A stretch of DNA of 64,000 bases, from positions 2,232,001-2,296,000 of the forward strand of contig NZ_JASGJD010000001.1 in assembly GCF_047601505.1 (NCBI RefSeq). Reading direction: 5' to 3'. This document shows positions 35,601-44,001 of this stretch, piece after piece. The notes under the pieces were generated by a model that was not told the DNA's origin, did no database searches, and saw only the letters and a list, made by a program, of their open reading frames with translations. How positions within the stretch are numbered: the first letter of the stretch is position 1; the number at the start of each line of letters is the position of its first letter. The position numbers were made by a program, and so were the translations under genes. The DNA is from Cloacibacterium sp047601505 (GTDB lineage Bacteria; Bacteroidota; Bacteroidia; Flavobacteriales; Weeksellaceae).

Positions 35601-36122
35601 TTTTTCATGATATTCGTTTTCCCATTTGGTAATTAACCAAACCAAAAGTGCTATAAACATAGATGCCATAGCATAAACTTCTCCTTCAACAGCAGAAAAC
35701 CAAAATGTATCCGAAAAAGTAAAACTTAAAGCACCTATTACACCAGAAAATAAAATTGCAATTTCTTCGGTAAAACTTACTTCTTCAAAATCTTTATTGA
35801 GAAGTCTTCTTACCAAATGCGTAATCGTCCAGAATAAAAATAAAATAGTAAAAGCACTGAATAATGCAGACATTGCATTAATAATTACAGAATATTTTGT
35901 AGGATCACCAAATCCCAAAATTGCTGCAACAGCACCTACTAATTGAAATAAAGCAGCTCCCGGAGCGTGCGTTACCTCTAATTTAACAGCAGAAGAAATA
36001 TATTCTCCGCAGTCCCAAAAACTGAAATTTGGTTCAATAGTTGAGAGATAAGTGAAAAAAGCAATAACAAATACCACCCAACCCAGTACAGTATTCCATT
36101 TTTTGAAAGTCCAATTCTTCAT
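32637..36122 (-). CDS. DUF2723 family membrane protein (GT-C type)
   Basis: 1161 residues, the normal size for Bacteroidota members. The N-terminal half has about 12 transmembrane helices (to about residue 670). It includes the first-loop motif EPNFSFWDCGEYIS (around 30-43), with an Asp and Glu expected to act in catalysis, and THAPGAALFQL. The C-terminal half is soluble, with TPR-like helices (about 950-1130). The family is assigned to the GT-C fold and suggested to glycosylate exported proteins with lipid-linked sugars. It is a long single-gene unit with its own terminator. Confidence 0.9.
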   Translation of the reverse strand: MKNWTFKKWNTVLGWVVFVIAFFTYLSTIEPNFSFWDCGEYISSAVKLEVTHAPGAALFQLVGAVAAILGFGDPTKYSVIINAMSALFSAFTILFLFWTITHLVRRLLNKDFEEVSFTEEIAILFSGVIGALSFTFSDTFWFSAVEGEVYAMASMFIALLVWLITKWENEYHEKDNERWLILIFFMTGLSVGVHMMVMLAIPAVCLIYYARNYDFSWKSFLIANGVTLIILIIVFKLIFPIIMSLFGKCEIFFVNGIGLPFHSGTIVAFIILFLLMYFALKYARKSGSKLFQTIALSVVYMIIGFSCWLVIPIRANANPPMNLNDPDNAIGMLDYYNREQYGDWPTIYGQNYTAYLVNDGIQKNDDGSFKTQKTGDVYEKNEKTKKYEIVGERFNYVYSKAHVGFMPRMFNEDNDVMRNYISMYGAPDFELNYDNENVADNPQAKQVFDELRKKFEDGSITLDDYKQAKEYDLIKVHKPTLSQNLDYFVTFQIGYYFVRYLMWNFVGRQNDLEGHMENTNGNWISGIPAVDNFQWGNQKDMPAKFYNESTVYFFFLPLLLGLLGAFFQYNKDFGRFWAILSLFVLTSFGIIFYTSVKPFEPRERDYAMVGSFYAFAIWIGFGAAAILWFLQEKLKSKAVTWVVGVVLLGIPFMMGFQNYNVHDRSDRYTAYDYSYSMLKSLPKNDILFVYGDNDTYPVWAIQETERFRDDVKVVNFTLLGTPWNIDQAKRRTYNAMPIPSILSHEDYRDGSSDQVVVMSPENWKYFIQNNVEAGVPESVFEPYKKYMTQDSMNIKDAVNFLKKKSPEKDEVLKLLFGEDKYYRFNFLPVSKFVLPVNKANAVKSGIIPAKDAAKAVDYITIDYKRGNMFKADYMLMDILANFDWKRPINFSTGGIYEDQNIFFLNNYLQFDGFSYRLVPIKTDETEDGEMGRVDADNLYNVVKNYRWGNFKDLKVHFDETCTSNIVSYRSSASRAAEALILEGKKAKALEILDLASKEIPSSKYNDPRSLSSMVYGYIVAGQEKKGLQLAEQLKKDIFQEYDYYLSLSTYEQQYVKKQMGAQPILYSIVVSSVSNAYKKIGKEDKAYDYLVKSITPIDKRFNTFIGDLKEMGKEKAQDEIENVRKVTPFYSYLFEVMKPYDSTYSNEKQAEIQRQLIEATK

Positions 36123-36354
36123 AATTACATTAAAAAATTACAATTCTGCGAAATTAAGTTTTTATTTTCAAATAATAGTTTTTTGTCTTTTAATTAAGAA
36201 ATTTTTAATACAAATAAAAAAAAATTAAAATTTAAACACCTGTTTGGCAATGTTATTGTGAAAAAATTCATTCAAAAACAATGATAAAAGTCATTTTTAA
36301 CATCAACACACAGAATTTATTAATTAAAATTTATCAAAATATATGATTTTTTTG

Positions 36355-36362
36355 TACTTTTG
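36355..36362 (+). promoter_or_regulatory. TAnnTTTG -7 box for the cysteate synthase-like gene
   Basis: TACTTTTG, 32 bases before the ATG at 36395, in the 272-base divergent spacer between DUF2723 and this gene. No clear -33 TTG. Confidence 0.5.
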
Positions 36363-36394
36363 CAAATAGTTTTTATTAGAGATAAAAGAAGAAA

Positions 36395-37432
36395 ATGAAG
36401 AACGTTTTTGATAACATTCTCGGATTAATTGGAAATACACCTTTGGTGAGACTTAATAAAGTTACCAAAGATATTCCAGCTAAAGTGTATGCTAAAATAG
36501 AATCTTACAATCCGGGACATTCTACTAAAGATAGAATAGCGCTTCACATCATAGAAGCTGCCGAAAGAAAAGGACTTCTAAAACCAGGATCTACAATCGT
36601 AGAAACAACATCTGGAAATACAGGATTTTCTATTGCAATGGTAAGCATTATAAAAGGCTATAAATGTATATTATCTGTAAGTGATAAAACAAAACCTGAA
36701 AAAATTGCTTATCTTAAAGCTTTAGGAGCTACTGTATATGTATGCCCAGCTTCTGTTCCTGCAGACGACCCTAGGTCTTACTACGAAGTAGCAAAAAGAA
36801 TTGCTGCAGAAACACCTAATTCTATCTACATTAATCAATATTTCAATGAGTTGAATATTGATGCACATTACACTACAACTGGTCCCGAAATCTGGGAACA
36901 AACAGAAGGGAAAATTACACATATTTTCGCTTGTACAGGAACCGGAGGAACTCTTTCTGGCTCGGCAAAATTCTTAAAAGAACAAAATCCGAATATTAAA
37001 GTTATTGGTGTAGATGCTGATGGCTCAATCCTAAAAACTTACCACGAAACTGGCAAAATAAACAAATCTGAAATCCATTCATATCAAATTGAAGGTTTGG
37101 GCAAAAACTTAATACCTGGTGCTCTTTTGTTTGACAGAATAGATCAGTTTGTAAGAGTTAACGACGAAATGAGTGCTTATTGCACCAGAGAAATCGCAAT
37201 TAAAGAAGCTATAATGGGAGGTTACACCACCGGAGCTGTTTTGCAAGCCCTAAGACAATATGCTAACGCTAATCCTTTTAAAGAAGATGATTTAGTTGTG
37301 CTTATTTTCCCAGACCATGGTTCTCGTTACATTACTAAAGTATATAGCGATAAATGGATGGAAGAGCAAGGCTTCATCAATAATTGCTTTCACAACTACG
37401 AAGAAGTTTTCAAAACTGAAATCATAAAATAA
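36395..37432 (+). CDS. capA: Cysteine synthase-family PLP enzyme, predicted cysteate synthase
   Basis: 345 residues of PLP fold type II. The PLP lysine is K45 in NPGHSTKDR, where cysteine synthases have NPGGSVKDR. The substrate-carboxylate loop is TTSGNTGFSI (71-80), and the PLP-phosphate loop is TGTGGTLSG. A C-terminal tail of about 40 residues extends beyond CysK length. The next gene is a serine palmitoyltransferase-like enzyme. In capnoid-forming Bacteroidota this pair is CapA, making L-cysteate from O-phosphoserine and sulfite, and CapB. The assignment rests on the pair and the altered motifs. Alternative: an ordinary cysteine or cystathionine synthase. Confidence 0.72.
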   Translation: MKNVFDNILGLIGNTPLVRLNKVTKDIPAKVYAKIESYNPGHSTKDRIALHIIEAAERKGLLKPGSTIVETTSGNTGFSIAMVSIIKGYKCILSVSDKTKPEKIAYLKALGATVYVCPASVPADDPRSYYEVAKRIAAETPNSIYINQYFNELNIDAHYTTTGPEIWEQTEGKITHIFACTGTGGTLSGSAKFLKEQNPNIKVIGVDADGSILKTYHETGKINKSEIHSYQIEGLGKNLIPGALLFDRIDQFVRVNDEMSAYCTREIAIKEAIMGGYTTGAVLQALRQYANANPFKEDDLVVLIFPDHGSRYITKVYSDKWMEEQGFINNCFHNYEEVFKTEIIK

Positions 37433-37440
37433 ATATAGAT

Positions 37441-37460
37441 AAATGCCTTCATTGGCATTT
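37441..37460 (+). terminator. Hairpin with T-tract between the capA-like and capB-like genes
   Basis: AAATGCC (37441-37447) and GGCATTT (37454-37460), followed by ATTTTTTG. Short stem; likely gives partial read-through so that the downstream gene is expressed at a different level. Confidence 0.55.
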
Positions 37461-37496
37461 ATTTTTTGATAAACACTAAATTAAAAAAAATTCTTA

Positions 37497-38768
37497 ATGG
37501 ATATTTTTGATAGAATTAAACAAAATCCTGGTCCACTAGGTCAATTTGCTGATTATGGTGAAGGATATTTTATTTTCCCAAGATTAGACGGTCCTATTGG
37601 CCCGAGAATGAAATTCCAAGGGAAAGACGTTATTTTTTGGAGTGCAAATGATTATTTAGGACTTTGCAACCATCCTGAAGTTTTAGAAGCAGATGCTAAA
37701 GCAGCCGCAGAATATGGCATGTTCTACCCGATGGGCGCAAGAGCAATGTCTGGCGAAACAGATAACCACTTAAAACTAGAAAAAGAATTAGCAGAATTTG
37801 TAAATAAAGAATCGGCATACCTTCTAAATTTTGGTTACCAAGGTATGGTTTCTACCATTGATGCACTGGTTTCTAGACATGATGTAATTGTGTACGACTC
37901 TAATTCTCATGCTTGTATTGTAGATGGTGTACGTTTACACATGGGAAAAAGCTTCATGTTCCGTCATAATGATATAGAAAGTTTCGAAAAAAACATTAAA
38001 AGAGCAACCAAAGTAGCACAAGAAAACGGCGGTGGTATCTTAGTAATTACAGAAGGGGTTTTCGGGATGACTGGTCAACAAGGGAAACTTAAAGAAATTA
38101 CTGAATTTAAAAAACAATATAATTTCCGTTTATTAGTAGATGATGCGCATGGTTTCGGTACACTTGGTAAAACAGGTGCTGGAGCTGGCGAAGAACAAGG
38201 TTGTCAAGATTTAATAGATGTATATTTCTCAACCTTTGCAAAATCTATGGCAGGTTTTGGAGCTTTTGTAGCAGGTGATAAAGAAATAGTAAGATATTTA
38301 AAATTCAATCTTCGTTCTCAGATATTTGCAAAATCTCTTACTATGCCAATGGTAGTAGGTGGTTTAAAAAGATTAGAACTTTTAAGAACCAGACCAGAAA
38401 TTAAAGCAAAACTTTGGGAAAATGTAGAAAAACTACAAAGTGGATTACTAAAAAGAGGTTTCAATCTAGGAAACTCTAATACTTGCGTTACACCTGTTTT
38501 TATGCAAGGAACACCTGTAGAAGCTACTCTTTTGGTTAAAGATTTAAGAGAGAATTTTGGCATATTTACTTCTGTTGTAGTATATCCTGTAATCCCAAAA
38601 GGAAGTATCTTGTTAAGATTAATTCCAACAGCTTCTCACACAGATGCAGAAATTAATGAAACTCTTGCCGCTTTTGAAGCGATACATGATAAGCTTGTAA
38701 ATGGTATTTATAAAGAACAAGCAGAGAAATTATTAGAAGAACAAGGCTTGGAGTTCAAGCCATTGTAA
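37497..38768 (+). CDS. capB: Alpha-oxoamine synthase, predicted cysteate C-acyltransferase
   Basis: 423 residues of the AOS family (serine palmitoyltransferase, KBL, BioF). The PLP lysine is K249 in STFAKSMAGFG, the PLP-contacting block is DDAHGFG (D215-H218), and SANDYLGLCNHPEV is at the N-terminus. The extended N-terminus (PGPLGQFADYGEGYFIFPRLDG) is typical of the SPT-like Bacteroidota branch. Coupled to the upstream cysteate synthase-like gene, it is predicted to condense cysteate with a branched acyl thioester to 3-ketocapnine. Serine palmitoyltransferase for sphingolipids is the main alternative. Confidence 0.78.
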   Translation: MDIFDRIKQNPGPLGQFADYGEGYFIFPRLDGPIGPRMKFQGKDVIFWSANDYLGLCNHPEVLEADAKAAAEYGMFYPMGARAMSGETDNHLKLEKELAEFVNKESAYLLNFGYQGMVSTIDALVSRHDVIVYDSNSHACIVDGVRLHMGKSFMFRHNDIESFEKNIKRATKVAQENGGGILVITEGVFGMTGQQGKLKEITEFKKQYNFRLLVDDAHGFGTLGKTGAGAGEEQGCQDLIDVYFSTFAKSMAGFGAFVAGDKEIVRYLKFNLRSQIFAKSLTMPMVVGGLKRLELLRTRPEIKAKLWENVEKLQSGLLKRGFNLGNSNTCVTPVFMQGTPVEATLLVKDLRENFGIFTSVVVYPVIPKGSILLRLIPTASHTDAEINETLAAFEAIHDKLVNGIYKEQAEKLLEEQGLEFKPL

Positions 38769-38788
38769 AATCTATAAAAAAACCTTTG

Positions 38789-38812
38789 AAAACCACTATA
38801 CCAAGCGGTTTT
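38789..38812 (+). terminator. Terminator of the capA-capB-like unit
   Basis: AAAACCACT pairs with AGCGGTTTT (one mismatch), followed by TT and CATTT. Confidence 0.75.
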
Positions 38813-38946
38813 TTCATTTAAAAACAGCTTAAAAATATTAAATTCATAATTCCAAATTTTTAACATACTTTAACACAAAAACAGCGTTTTTCTTAAAAAA
38901 GGCGTTATAATCTGTTAAAAATTAGGGTTTTAGTATATTGTTGGGG

Positions 38947-38954
38947 TAAATTTG
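38947..38954 (+). promoter_or_regulatory. TAnnTTTG -7 box for the glucosaminidase gene
   Basis: TAAATTTG, 26 bases before the ATG at 38981. Confidence 0.5.
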
Positions 38955-38980
38955 CAGCATAAAATTTCAAACATACAATT

Positions 38981-39445
38981 ATGAAGAACCCAATCAGTTA
39001 CGTAAGAATTGTAATTTTGAGTTTGGTATTAAGTTTTGTTTCATTACCCACTTATGCACAGAAACACAACTACATAGAAAATAACAAAACTCTAGCAGAA
39101 AACCTTTCTACAAAGTATGGAATACCAAGTTCCATTATTTTAGCGATTGCGTTTGTTGAATCCGGAGGTGGAACCAGCAAAAATTCTAAAAAATTAAATA
39201 ATCATTTTGGCATTGTAGGAAAAAACAACACAGGGTCTAAGTACAAACAATTTAGCTCTTCCGAAGAAAGTTATGAAGCTTTCTGCAAACTTATTGCAAA
39301 AAAGAACTATTACAATTCTTTAAAAGGAACAAATGATTTTTCAACTTGGGTAAAAGCAATAGCATCTGCTGGCTATTCTACACAGCCCCAAGAATGGATG
39401 AGAAGAATAAATCTTATCATCAACAAATACCAACTTAAAGACTAA
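38981..39445 (+). CDS. Exported glucosaminidase-domain protein
   Basis: 154 residues with a signal peptide (about 1-26, ending PTYAQ) and one compact glucosaminidase (GH73-like, PF01832-type) domain. The catalytic Glu is in AIAFVESGGGTSK (about residue 63), and the conserved NHFGI, YKQFSSSEESYEA, Tyr-rich KKNYYNS and AGYSTQP blocks follow. Such enzymes cut between GlcNAc and MurNAc in peptidoglycan. It lacks cell-wall-binding repeats. Single-gene unit with its own promoter box and terminator. Confidence 0.9.
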   Translation: MKNPISYVRIVILSLVLSFVSLPTYAQKHNYIENNKTLAENLSTKYGIPSSIILAIAFVESGGGTSKNSKKLNNHFGIVGKNNTGSKYKQFSSSEESYEAFCKLIAKKNYYNSLKGTNDFSTWVKAIASAGYSTQPQEWMRRINLIINKYQLKD

Positions 39446-39480
39446 TTAATTTTAGCAAAAAATTTTCAAAATTACATACT

Positions 39481-39506
39481 AAAAGCTCCAAGAATTTGGA
39501 GCTTTT
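39481..39506 (+). terminator. Terminator of the glucosaminidase gene
   Basis: 11-bp stem AAAAGCTCCAA / TTGGAGCTTTT with a 4-base loop and following T-run. Confidence 0.92.
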
Positions 39507-39581
39507 TTTTGTGAAAAAATTATATTGTGCAGAATTTTAAATCTCAGTATCTTAGCATCCAAAAATCTCTCAAAAAAACTT

Positions 39582-40943
39582 ATGAATAACAACCGAAATT
39601 GGCGAGTGGTGAGTCTTATCTCCATAAGCTTCTTTATATATCTTATCTTTTCTATTTTAAGTTTTGCTTTTGATATAAAATGGGAACCTTTTGAGAAAGT
39701 AAATTTAATTACAGATGTATTTGATAAAGAAAAAAAATCTCAATTAGCTCAAAATAATAACACCGATATAAATTCTCCTAACCAAAACGGAACTTCTCAA
39801 AATTTAGTTCAAGACTTTGAATTATATAAAAAACCTCAGTTCATTACCAATTTTTACAAAGGAGATAGCGTAAATGCTTTGGCAAAATTTGCAGAAAAAT
39901 TACATCAACTAAAATCAACCAAAAAAGGAAAAATTAGAATTGCCTATTTTGGCGATAGTATGATTGAAGGCGATCTTCTTACCCAAACGCTCAGAAAATT
40001 GCTTCAAAAAGAATTTGGAGGTTATGGTGTAGGTTTTCTTCCCATTCACAGTAAAGTTGCAGGTTTTAGACAAACTGCATCTGTACAATCTTCAGGTTGG
40101 GAAACCATAAATTTTATGGATAAAGGCGCTAAAAACATGTACATTTCTGGTTTTAGCTTCTCTGGCTTCGGAAACGGCACTTTCACCGATAAAACCATCA
40201 CTGCGCCACCTTCACTAGAAAAATTTTTAATTTATGGTAAAAACAATGGCGGAAGCATCGATTTTGATGGAAATTCAATTCCTTTAGAAGGCAATGAATT
40301 GGTAAATGCTCAATTGTTATCTAAAAACAATGCTACAACTTTTAAACTGAAAAGCAATTCTGGAAACATTCCTTTCTACGGAGTAAGTTTCGAATCTGAA
40401 AACGGCATTATCCTAGACAACTTCTCTTTCAGAGGAATTACAGGTGTAGAATTCAGAAAAATAGACGAAGATTTCTTAAAAGCAGTACAAAAAGCAAATC
40501 ATTATGATTTAATTGTTATGCAATATGGTGTGAATTTATTATTTAGACCAAATGATACTGATTATTCTTATTACACCAAAAATATGACGCCGGTTTTAGA
40601 AAAATTTATCACTTCTTTTCCTAATACAGATATTCTTTTGGTAAGCAGTGCAGACCGAGCTTTTCGATATAACGGAGAATACCAAACTGCAAAAGGATTA
40701 CCCAATTTGCTAGAAACACAGGCAAGATTAGCTTATGACCATCATTTGGCATTTTTCAATCTTTTTCAAACAATGGGTGGAGAAAATTCTATTGTAAATT
40801 GGGCAAACCAAAAACCTGCTCTTGCCAATAAAGATTATGTACATCCTAATGCCAAAGGTGCTGATATTTTAGCCGAAAAACTTTTCCATGCTATAATGAA
40901 CGACTATCACAACTATAAACCTAAAACAGAAACTGCCGAATGA
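39582..40943 (+). CDS. Membrane-anchored SGNH hydrolase-like protein
   Basis: 453 residues from the ATG (MNNNRNWRVV); an upstream TTG start overlapping the terminator was rejected. One N-terminal transmembrane helix (about 9-30) anchors the protein in the inner membrane with the body in the periplasm. SGNH blocks: FGDSMIEGD (S126), MQYGVN, and DYVHPNAKG (D418, H421). The gene overlaps the MBOAT start by 4 bases (ATGA). By analogy with AlgJ/AlgX/PatB, the pair moves acyl groups, usually acetyl, from a membrane acyltransferase to a periplasmic glycan. Confidence 0.87.
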   Translation: MNNNRNWRVVSLISISFFIYLIFSILSFAFDIKWEPFEKVNLITDVFDKEKKSQLAQNNNTDINSPNQNGTSQNLVQDFELYKKPQFITNFYKGDSVNALAKFAEKLHQLKSTKKGKIRIAYFGDSMIEGDLLTQTLRKLLQKEFGGYGVGFLPIHSKVAGFRQTASVQSSGWETINFMDKGAKNMYISGFSFSGFGNGTFTDKTITAPPSLEKFLIYGKNNGGSIDFDGNSIPLEGNELVNAQLLSKNNATTFKLKSNSGNIPFYGVSFESENGIILDNFSFRGITGVEFRKIDEDFLKAVQKANHYDLIVMQYGVNLLFRPNDTDYSYYTKNMTPVLEKFITSFPNTDILLVSSADRAFRYNGEYQTAKGLPNLLETQARLAYDHHLAFFNLFQTMGGENSIVNWANQKPALANKDYVHPNAKGADILAEKLFHAIMNDYHNYKPKTETAE

Positions 40944-42601
40944 AACCATTAGAAGACCTTTTTTCAACTTTTGATTGGAGCGCTTTCTTTCAACAGTTTT
41001 TGTATGATAGCAAAAATCCTTTGTTGTTCAACAATGGCTTTTTTGTGTATTTTTTCACGTTTTTTATTGTTTTATTTTTTTTGCTGAGACATCATCATGC
41101 TGCTAGAAGATACGTTTTTACCTTTTTTTCTTTGTATTTTTTCTACAAAGCAAGCGGTTGGTTTGTAGGTTTGGTTATTGTTTCAGCATTGGTAAATTAT
41201 TTACTTTCAAATTCAATTTATAAAACCAAAGCAAAATCTGGAAAAACTTGGATTTTGGTTTTGAGTATAATTTTCAACCTAGCACTACTCTTTTACTACA
41301 AATACACCAATTTTTTCATTACGTTATCAAATGAAATTTTCAGTACAGAATTTCATCCTTTAAATATTATTCTTCCGATTGGAATTTCGTTTTTCACTTT
41401 CGAAAACTTGAGTTATACCATAGATGTTTATCGTGGAGATTTTAAACCAGCCAATAAATTCACAGATTACTTACTATTTCTATCGTTTTTTCCAAAATTA
41501 ATGATGGGACCAATTGTAAGAGCGCACGATTTTGTTCCTCAAATCAACAAACCTTACATTTTATCCGAAAGAGATTTTGCGATGGGTTTTTATTTGATTA
41601 TTTCAGGTTTAATTAAAAAACTGGTGATATCAGATTACATTACACTAAATTTAGTCAATTACATTTTTGATACGCCATCGCTTCACACAGGTCTCGAAAA
41701 TTTATTTGCTGTTTACGGTTATGCAATGGTAATTTATTGTGATTTTAGTGGTTACAGTGATATTGCGATTGGCATTGCTCTTTGGTTAGGTTTTAAAATT
41801 CCTGCCAATTTTATGTCGCCTTATCAAAGTAAAAACATTACAGAATTCTGGCGAAGATGGCACATTTCTCTTTCGTCTTGGTTGAAGGATTACTTGTACA
41901 TTCCACTGGGTGGAAACAGAAAATTTTCCATTGCTTCCTTTATTTTCGTAATAGGATTTTTGGCAGGAGCGTTTTTAATGTCTATAAATCTATTCAAACT
42001 AAGTTATTTATATGCTGCTATCATTTCCTTAGTTTTGTTGCTTATATTCTTGCTTCCAGCTATTATTACGAGAAATTCTAAAGGAATTGCGGCAAATTTC
42101 AACTTGTTAACCACAATGCTTTTGGGAGGTTTTTGGCACGGTGCCAGTTGGAACTTCATTATTTGGGGCGCCATCCACGGAATTGGATTAGGAATTCACA
42201 AAATTTGGATGCTTCTTACAGGTAAAGCTTTTTCAGGTTTTAACAACAATAAAATTTACAGAATTTTAATGGGAATTATCACTTTCCATTTTGTTTGTTT
42301 TGGCTGGATTTTCTTTAGAGCCGAAGATTTCGATGCAGCCATAACGATGATTAATCAAATTTTCTTCAATTTTGATGCGCAAGTTTTCTGGCCATTCTAC
42401 GAAAACTACAAAGAAGTTCTTTGGATGATTGCTTTGGCAATGGCAATTCACCTTATTCCAGATGATGCAGCCGAGAAATTTATTGCAAAAACCAAAACTA
42501 TTCCTTTAATTGTTTATATTCTAATTTTATTTGCTTTTTTGATTTTGTATGGATATTTCAAATCTGCAGAGCAAGTTTTGCCCATCTATTTACAATTCTA
42601 A
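40940..42601 (+). CDS. MBOAT family O-acyltransferase
   Basis: 553 residues with about 12-13 membrane helices. The MBOAT signature is NITEFWRRWHISLSSWLKDY, then LGGFWHGASW with the catalytic His near 400. It resembles AlgI/PatA, which pass acyl groups from cytosolic acyl-CoA across the inner membrane. The 4-base overlap with the upstream SGNH gene shows translational coupling. The acceptor could be a capsule/EPS, LPS O-antigen or peptidoglycan; the sequence does not decide. A third SGNH protein faces it across a terminator. Confidence 0.92.
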   Translation: MKPLEDLFSTFDWSAFFQQFLYDSKNPLLFNNGFFVYFFTFFIVLFFLLRHHHAARRYVFTFFSLYFFYKASGWFVGLVIVSALVNYLLSNSIYKTKAKSGKTWILVLSIIFNLALLFYYKYTNFFITLSNEIFSTEFHPLNIILPIGISFFTFENLSYTIDVYRGDFKPANKFTDYLLFLSFFPKLMMGPIVRAHDFVPQINKPYILSERDFAMGFYLIISGLIKKLVISDYITLNLVNYIFDTPSLHTGLENLFAVYGYAMVIYCDFSGYSDIAIGIALWLGFKIPANFMSPYQSKNITEFWRRWHISLSSWLKDYLYIPLGGNRKFSIASFIFVIGFLAGAFLMSINLFKLSYLYAAIISLVLLLIFLLPAIITRNSKGIAANFNLLTTMLLGGFWHGASWNFIIWGAIHGIGLGIHKIWMLLTGKAFSGFNNNKIYRILMGIITFHFVCFGWIFFRAEDFDAAITMINQIFFNFDAQVFWPFYENYKEVLWMIALAMAIHLIPDDAAEKFIAKTKTIPLIVYILILFAFLILYGYFKSAEQVLPIYLQF

Positions 42602-42606
42602 AATAC

Positions 42607-42635
42607 AAAAAGCACTGAGAAAATCGGTGCTTTTT
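42607..42635. terminator. Bidirectional terminator
   Basis: AAAAAGCAC (42607-42615) pairs with GTGCTTTTT (42627-42635), with inner pairs, between convergent MBOAT and SGNH-LysM genes. Confidence 0.87.
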
Positions 42636-42648
42636 TGGTATATTTTCT

Positions 42649-43965
42649 TTAAAAATTTTCTGATATAGCTGTCCAAATTTTTTCTGCCTGAAATTCATAA
42701 CCAGGTCTCAAAAAGTGAACTCCGTCTGTATTGGCTTCTTTTTTATTCAATGATTTTTTGAAATAACCACTTCCGCCAGTTGCTTCATAAAGATTGAAAA
42801 AAGCAACATTATTTAGTTGTGCAATTTCTTTAATCCAACTTACTATTTCTTTAATTTTTTGTGATTTTAAACGATTATCTGTCGGCGAGATTAACAAAAT
42901 TGGAAGATTAGCATTCTTTTCTTTGAATTTTGAAACCAAATCTGATATATTTTTTTGAAAGTCTTCTTTCGTTATAGAACTCAAAAATTCGTTAGTTCCT
43001 AAAGAAACCATTACCAAATCTGGTTGTATAGAATTTAATTGCTCCATTTGAAGCGAATATTTTAAAAAATCGCCGTAAGTAGCTCCATTTACGCCAACTG
43101 TATTGAAAACTACTCCTTTTTTTACATTTTTCAGAAATTGAAAACCATAGAAAACATTACCAGAATTGGCATTAGTTTTCATTAAAAAGGTATTCTGAGG
43201 TTCAGAAAAATTAACTACAGTTCTGTTCCCAGAAAATTGATTATCTGCTATTTTTTCAATTGATTTTTCAAAATCAGGATTATAATCAAAAGAAACTTTT
43301 TCTACATTATATAGATTTCCCGCAACAGGATTTTTGATGCCAACTCCGTTCAATTGAACTAATTTTGTAGTGGTTGTATAAAATTTTGAAGCCAATTCTG
43401 GAAAGGTTTCGCCTTCATTAGCCGTATAATTTTGTCTTTCGAATTTTTTATTGACAAAACCAGAAAGTGATAGATTTTCTCTGAACAACTGAAACTTTTC
43501 GCCATTCATTTTTTCATCATTGAAAATTATTACTTTATCAAAAGTTTCTTCAGGATTTTTGAATTTAATCTCTAAAAAACTATCTTCTTGATTCCCAATT
43601 ATAAACCCCGAAGCTCCCATTTGGGGAAAAACATCTTGCTCGTAAACCAATCTGAAATTCTCCCAAACTTGGTTGGTTGCAGAAGTAAAATCATCCGGAC
43701 CATTAGAATTGGCAACAGAATAAGGAAAAACCAATCCTCTGCCTGCGTTCCCATATTTTTCTTGAAATTTATTTCTTAGAAAAGCGGTAATCCAATCTGC
43801 TTGAATGTGAGAATCTCCTAAAAAAAGAATTTGAGTGATTTTTTCTTGATTAAGTTTCTCTACAAAAGGCTTCAAAACTTCTTTATTTTCAATACTTTGA
43901 GATTTAAAACTTGTAAAAGACACTATAACAATGCCTGTTAAAAAGGCTTTCCAATTCATTTTCAT
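42649..43965 (-). CDS. Exported SGNH hydrolase with internal LysM-like insert
   Basis: 438 residues with a signal peptide (about 1-23). SGNH blocks: FLGDSHIQAD (S52), SLGTNE, and TDGVHFLRPGY (D414, H417). Between block I and the others, at about 180-222, lies a LysM-like stretch (YTANEGETFPELASKFYTTT, then LVQLNG), expected to bind peptidoglycan or chitin-like glycans. It could remove or add acyl groups on the wall. It is convergent with the SGNH-MBOAT pair, and its promoter region lies near the MITE-like element. Confidence 0.85.
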   Translation of the reverse strand: MKMNWKAFLTGIVIVSFTSFKSQSIENKEVLKPFVEKLNQEKITQILFLGDSHIQADWITAFLRNKFQEKYGNAGRGLVFPYSVANSNGPDDFTSATNQVWENFRLVYEQDVFPQMGASGFIIGNQEDSFLEIKFKNPEETFDKVIIFNDEKMNGEKFQLFRENLSLSGFVNKKFERQNYTANEGETFPELASKFYTTTTKLVQLNGVGIKNPVAGNLYNVEKVSFDYNPDFEKSIEKIADNQFSGNRTVVNFSEPQNTFLMKTNANSGNVFYGFQFLKNVKKGVVFNTVGVNGATYGDFLKYSLQMEQLNSIQPDLVMVSLGTNEFLSSITKEDFQKNISDLVSKFKEKNANLPILLISPTDNRLKSQKIKEIVSWIKEIAQLNNVAFFNLYEATGGSGYFKKSLNKKEANTDGVHFLRPGYEFQAEKIWTAISENF

Positions 43966-44001
43966 TTTGTGAATTTATAAAAAATATTTGTAAGACATTA
44001 A

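Noticed and set aside
39525..39581. Upstream TTG start for the SGNH hydrolase gene
   Set aside because: The extra residues precede the membrane anchor without adding a signal, and the region directly follows a terminator.
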